Below, piece after piece: positions 21,134 to 22,796 of a stretch of 22,796 nucleotides of DNA. How positions within the stretch are numbered: position 1 is the first letter of the stretch; each line of letters begins with the position of its first letter. The notes beneath the pieces were generated by a model, which had not been told where the DNA came from, did not search any database, and worked only from the letters and a program-made list of their open reading frames with translations. This DNA is from an uncultured Chloroflexota bacterium (GTDB lineage Bacteria > Chloroflexota > Dehalococcoidia > UBA2979), in NCBI GenBank assembly GCA_902827055.1, contig CADEHD010000005.1, positions 1 through 22,796 of the forward strand, written 5' to 3'. Position numbers and translations under genes: made by a program.

Positions 21134-21715
21134 TCACTCGCCTTCGATGGCTGTGTTCGACTCGATGGTGCCGGAGTCCGCGTGGTGCGCACCCGCGAGG
21201 GCGTGTCGATCGCCCGCGCGGAGGTCTTCGGCCGCCTGCTGGACGGCGCGAATGATCTTGTCGTAGCCCGTGCAACGACAGAGGTTGCCCGCCAGCCAGA
21301 AGCGGATCTCCTCCTCGGTGGGGGCGGTGTTCTCATCGAGCAGGGCCTTCGACGCCACGAGGAAGCCCGGCGTGCAGATGCCGCACTGCAGCGCGGCGTT
21401 CTCGAGGAAGGCGGTCTGCAGTGGATGGAGCGACTCCGGGTCCGCGAGCCCCTCGACGGTGGTGATCGTGGCGCCCTCGACCTCCGCGGCCATGACCAGG
21501 CAGGAGTTCACGAGACGGCCATCGAGGATGACCGAGCACGCGCCGCAGTTGCCGTTGTTGCAGCCCTCTTTGGACCCGGTCAGGGCCAGGCGCTCGCGCA
21601 AGGCCTCGAGCAGCGAGTCTCGCGAGGACGAGAGCCAGGAGCGCTCGTCGCCGTTGATGGTCGCGGTGACGACGATGCGCTCGTCGAGGGCGGGTTGCCC
21701 GGTCTCAGCAGTCAC
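21134..21715 (-). CDS. [2Fe-2S] subunit of a molybdenum hydroxylase (CoxS/XdhC-type)
   Basis: Small iron-sulfur subunit of xanthine dehydrogenase / aerobic CO dehydrogenase-like enzymes, passing electrons from the molybdenum site to FAD. The plant-ferredoxin-type cluster ligands are CNNGNCGAC (Cys52, 57, 60) and Cys72; the second cluster is CGICTPGF (Cys111, 114) with LAGNLCRCTGY (Cys146, 148). At 193 residues it is longer than the usual 155-170; a tail after DLRAG (HALAGAHHADSG onward) is not conserved. I start at the GTG at 21715, which overlaps the FAD-subunit stop as GTGA; the longer frame upstream overlaps that gene and is a shadow. Confidence 0.94.
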   Translation of the reverse strand: MTAETGQPALDERIVVTATINGDERSWLSSSRDSLLEALRERLALTGSKEGCNNGNCGACSVILDGRLVNSCLVMAAEVEGATITTVEGLADPESLHPLQTAFLENAALQCGICTPGFLVASKALLDENTAPTEEEIRFWLAGNLCRCTGYDKIIRAVQQAAEDLRAGDRHALAGAHHADSGTIESNTAIEGE

Positions 21716-22590
21716 GCCACCACCTCCTCGCCGCGCGCACGTGCCGCGGCCTTCCTCAGCACACGGCCAACGAGTACACCCGTGAGCCGACGACGCTGCG
21801 CCTCGGTGCCACGCATATCCGAGATCGGGCGGGCGGCAGCCGCGGCCGCCGTGGCCGCGTTCTCGATCGCCGCCTCGTCGAGCGGCCGCCCCACGAGGGC
21901 CGCCGCGACATCGGTGAGCGCGAGCGGCGTCGGAGCGACCGCCCCGAGGGCGAGCCGCGCCTCGGCGACCACGTCGCCGTCGAGGGCGACGTAGGCGGCA
22001 GCGTTCACGACGGCGATGTCCATCTCGTTGCGCGGGATGAACCGCTCCCACGCCGAGCCGCTGCGAGGTGCCGGCGCAGGGAAGCGCAGGGACACGATGA
22101 ATTCGGCGGGCTGGAGCACGCTGCGACCGGGCGCCGTGCAGAACTCGGCGACGGGGATCTCGCGCGCGCCACCGGGACCGGCGACGCGGGCGCCCCCACC
22201 GAGGGCAATCATCGCGGGAATCGAGTCGGCGGCGGGCGACGCGTTCGCGAGGTTCCCGCCGAGCGTGGCGCGCCCCTGGATCGCGGTCCCACCGATGACG
22301 TGGGCCGCCTCGACCAGCGCCGGGTAGCGGCGGCGGACATCCGCGTCGCCGTAGACGCGATAGAGCGGTACCGCAGCGCCGATCTCGAGGCCGGCATCGC
22401 CGACCGCGAGCGCCGAGACCTCAGCGAGGCGCTTGATGTCCACAAGGAGGTGAATCTCGCGACGTCGCTCGCGAGCCTGCACGATCACATCCGTGCCGCC
22501 GGCGAGGACGCGTGCGGTCTCGCCGCCATCGCGCAGCAGCCGGATGGCGTCATCGACGCTGGCAGCCCGTGCGTACTTCAGGGCCTGCAT
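21712..22590 (-). CDS. FAD-binding subunit of a molybdenum hydroxylase (CoxM/XdhB-type)
   Basis: Medium subunit that carries FAD in the xanthine dehydrogenase / CO dehydrogenase family. From the ATG at 22590 it is 292 residues, the family norm. FAD-binding motifs are AGGTDVIVQARE (from residue 30) and GRATLGGNLANASPAADSIP; the C-terminal CO-dehydrogenase flavoprotein domain includes LALGAVAPTPLAL. The ATG at 22590 is preferred because MQALKYARAASVDDAIRLL is the typical N-terminus and GGAG lies about seven bases before it; a GTG at 22623 would add 11 unconserved residues. Translation is coupled to the [2Fe-2S] gene. No catalytic molybdopterin subunit is adjacent on either side within the window. 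Confidence 0.93.
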   Translation of the reverse strand: MQALKYARAASVDDAIRLLRDGGETARVLAGGTDVIVQARERRREIHLLVDIKRLAEVSALAVGDAGLEIGAAVPLYRVYGDADVRRRYPALVEAAHVIGGTAIQGRATLGGNLANASPAADSIPAMIALGGGARVAGPGGAREIPVAEFCTAPGRSVLQPAEFIVSLRFPAPAPRSGSAWERFIPRNEMDIAVVNAAAYVALDGDVVAEARLALGAVAPTPLALTDVAAALVGRPLDEAAIENAATAAAAAARPISDMRGTEAQRRRLTGVLVGRVLRKAAARARGEEVVA

Positions 22591-22696
22591 CCGCACTCCG
22601 TTCTCGATTGGTGGTTCGCGCACCGGAGGCGCGAGTGGGCTGTCGACTCGGGGGCGGTCGGCGGCGACATTGTGCCGCGTCCGGCGAATCTCGGCG

Positions 22697-22702
22697 AGGC
22701 TA
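22697..22702 (-). promoter_or_regulatory. candidate -10 TAGCCT for the hydroxylase operon
   Basis: On the minus strand TAGCCT lies about 107 bases before the FAD-subunit ATG. A fitting -35 is not seen. Nothing else is recognised in 22591-22796 apart from a near-repeat TTGATC/TTGATT at about 22709-22724 on the plus strand. Confidence 0.25.
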
Positions 22703-22796
22703 GCAGACTTGATCGCTCTTGATTGCGGGGCGGAGGCCGACGCGCGCCGCGATCGACCCCATCGACCCGCTCGCGTCTACTCGAGGGGCGCGGCCC

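Noticed and set aside
21716..22051. Longer N-terminus for the [2Fe-2S] subunit
   Set aside because: It overlaps the FAD-subunit gene entirely, is Arg-rich without conservation, and the GTG at 21715 gives the expected family N-terminus.

Overview
This is a high-GC bacterial window. Codons are strongly G/C-ending and genes are packed on both strands. I infer a Chloroflexota-like bacterium, possibly of the Dehalococcoidia. The hints are the rsmD-coaD-coiled-coil cluster, a GH18-like secreted protein beside an S1C protease, a proline/threonine linker of the type common in exported Chloroflexota proteins, and promoters reading TANNNT. This is inference from gene content; no rRNA or marker comparison was possible.

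Layout. (1) 1-1220: the 3' part of a PQQ-dependent sugar dehydrogenase whose 5' part carries an in-frame stop, then a two-helix membrane miniprotein. (2) 1476-4001: leuS, preceded by a strong leader hairpin. (3) 4109-8909, minus strand: an apparent five-gene operon reading S1C protease, degenerate GH18-like protein, rsmD, coaD, coiled-coil protein. (4) 8958-11072: greA with a clear sigma70 promoter, then a patch less GC-rich than its surroundings. The patch holds a LolA-like lipoprotein-carrier-fold gene, an almost exact second copy of the greA 3' end, and a broken small secreted-protein gene. (5) 11073-15678, plus strand: MOSC protein, lysS, SRPBCC protein, DUF6194 protein, HAD phosphatase and NUDIX hydrolase. 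(6) 15780-20201, plus strand: serS, a small membrane protein with its own promoter and a palindromic operator-like site, a double-DinB protein coupled to a DUF488 protein, and aroA. (7) 20309-22590, minus strand: the FAD and [2Fe-2S] subunits of a molybdenum hydroxylase followed by a short-chain dehydrogenase, with no catalytic molybdopterin subunit in view.

How the genes relate. Most are housekeeping: three aminoacyl-tRNA synthetases, CoA synthesis, 16S rRNA methylation, transcript cleavage and the shikimate pathway. They are interspersed with stress, envelope and small-molecule functions. I see no defence system, CRISPR array, tRNA, rRNA or transposase. The most unusual observations are the duplicated greA tail flanking a LolA-like gene, four genes whose -10 hexamer ends exactly 6 nt before the start codon (predicted leaderless mRNAs), a GH18-like protein that has lost its catalytic glutamate, and a GreA whose coiled-coil tip lacks the two usual acidic residues at their aligned positions.
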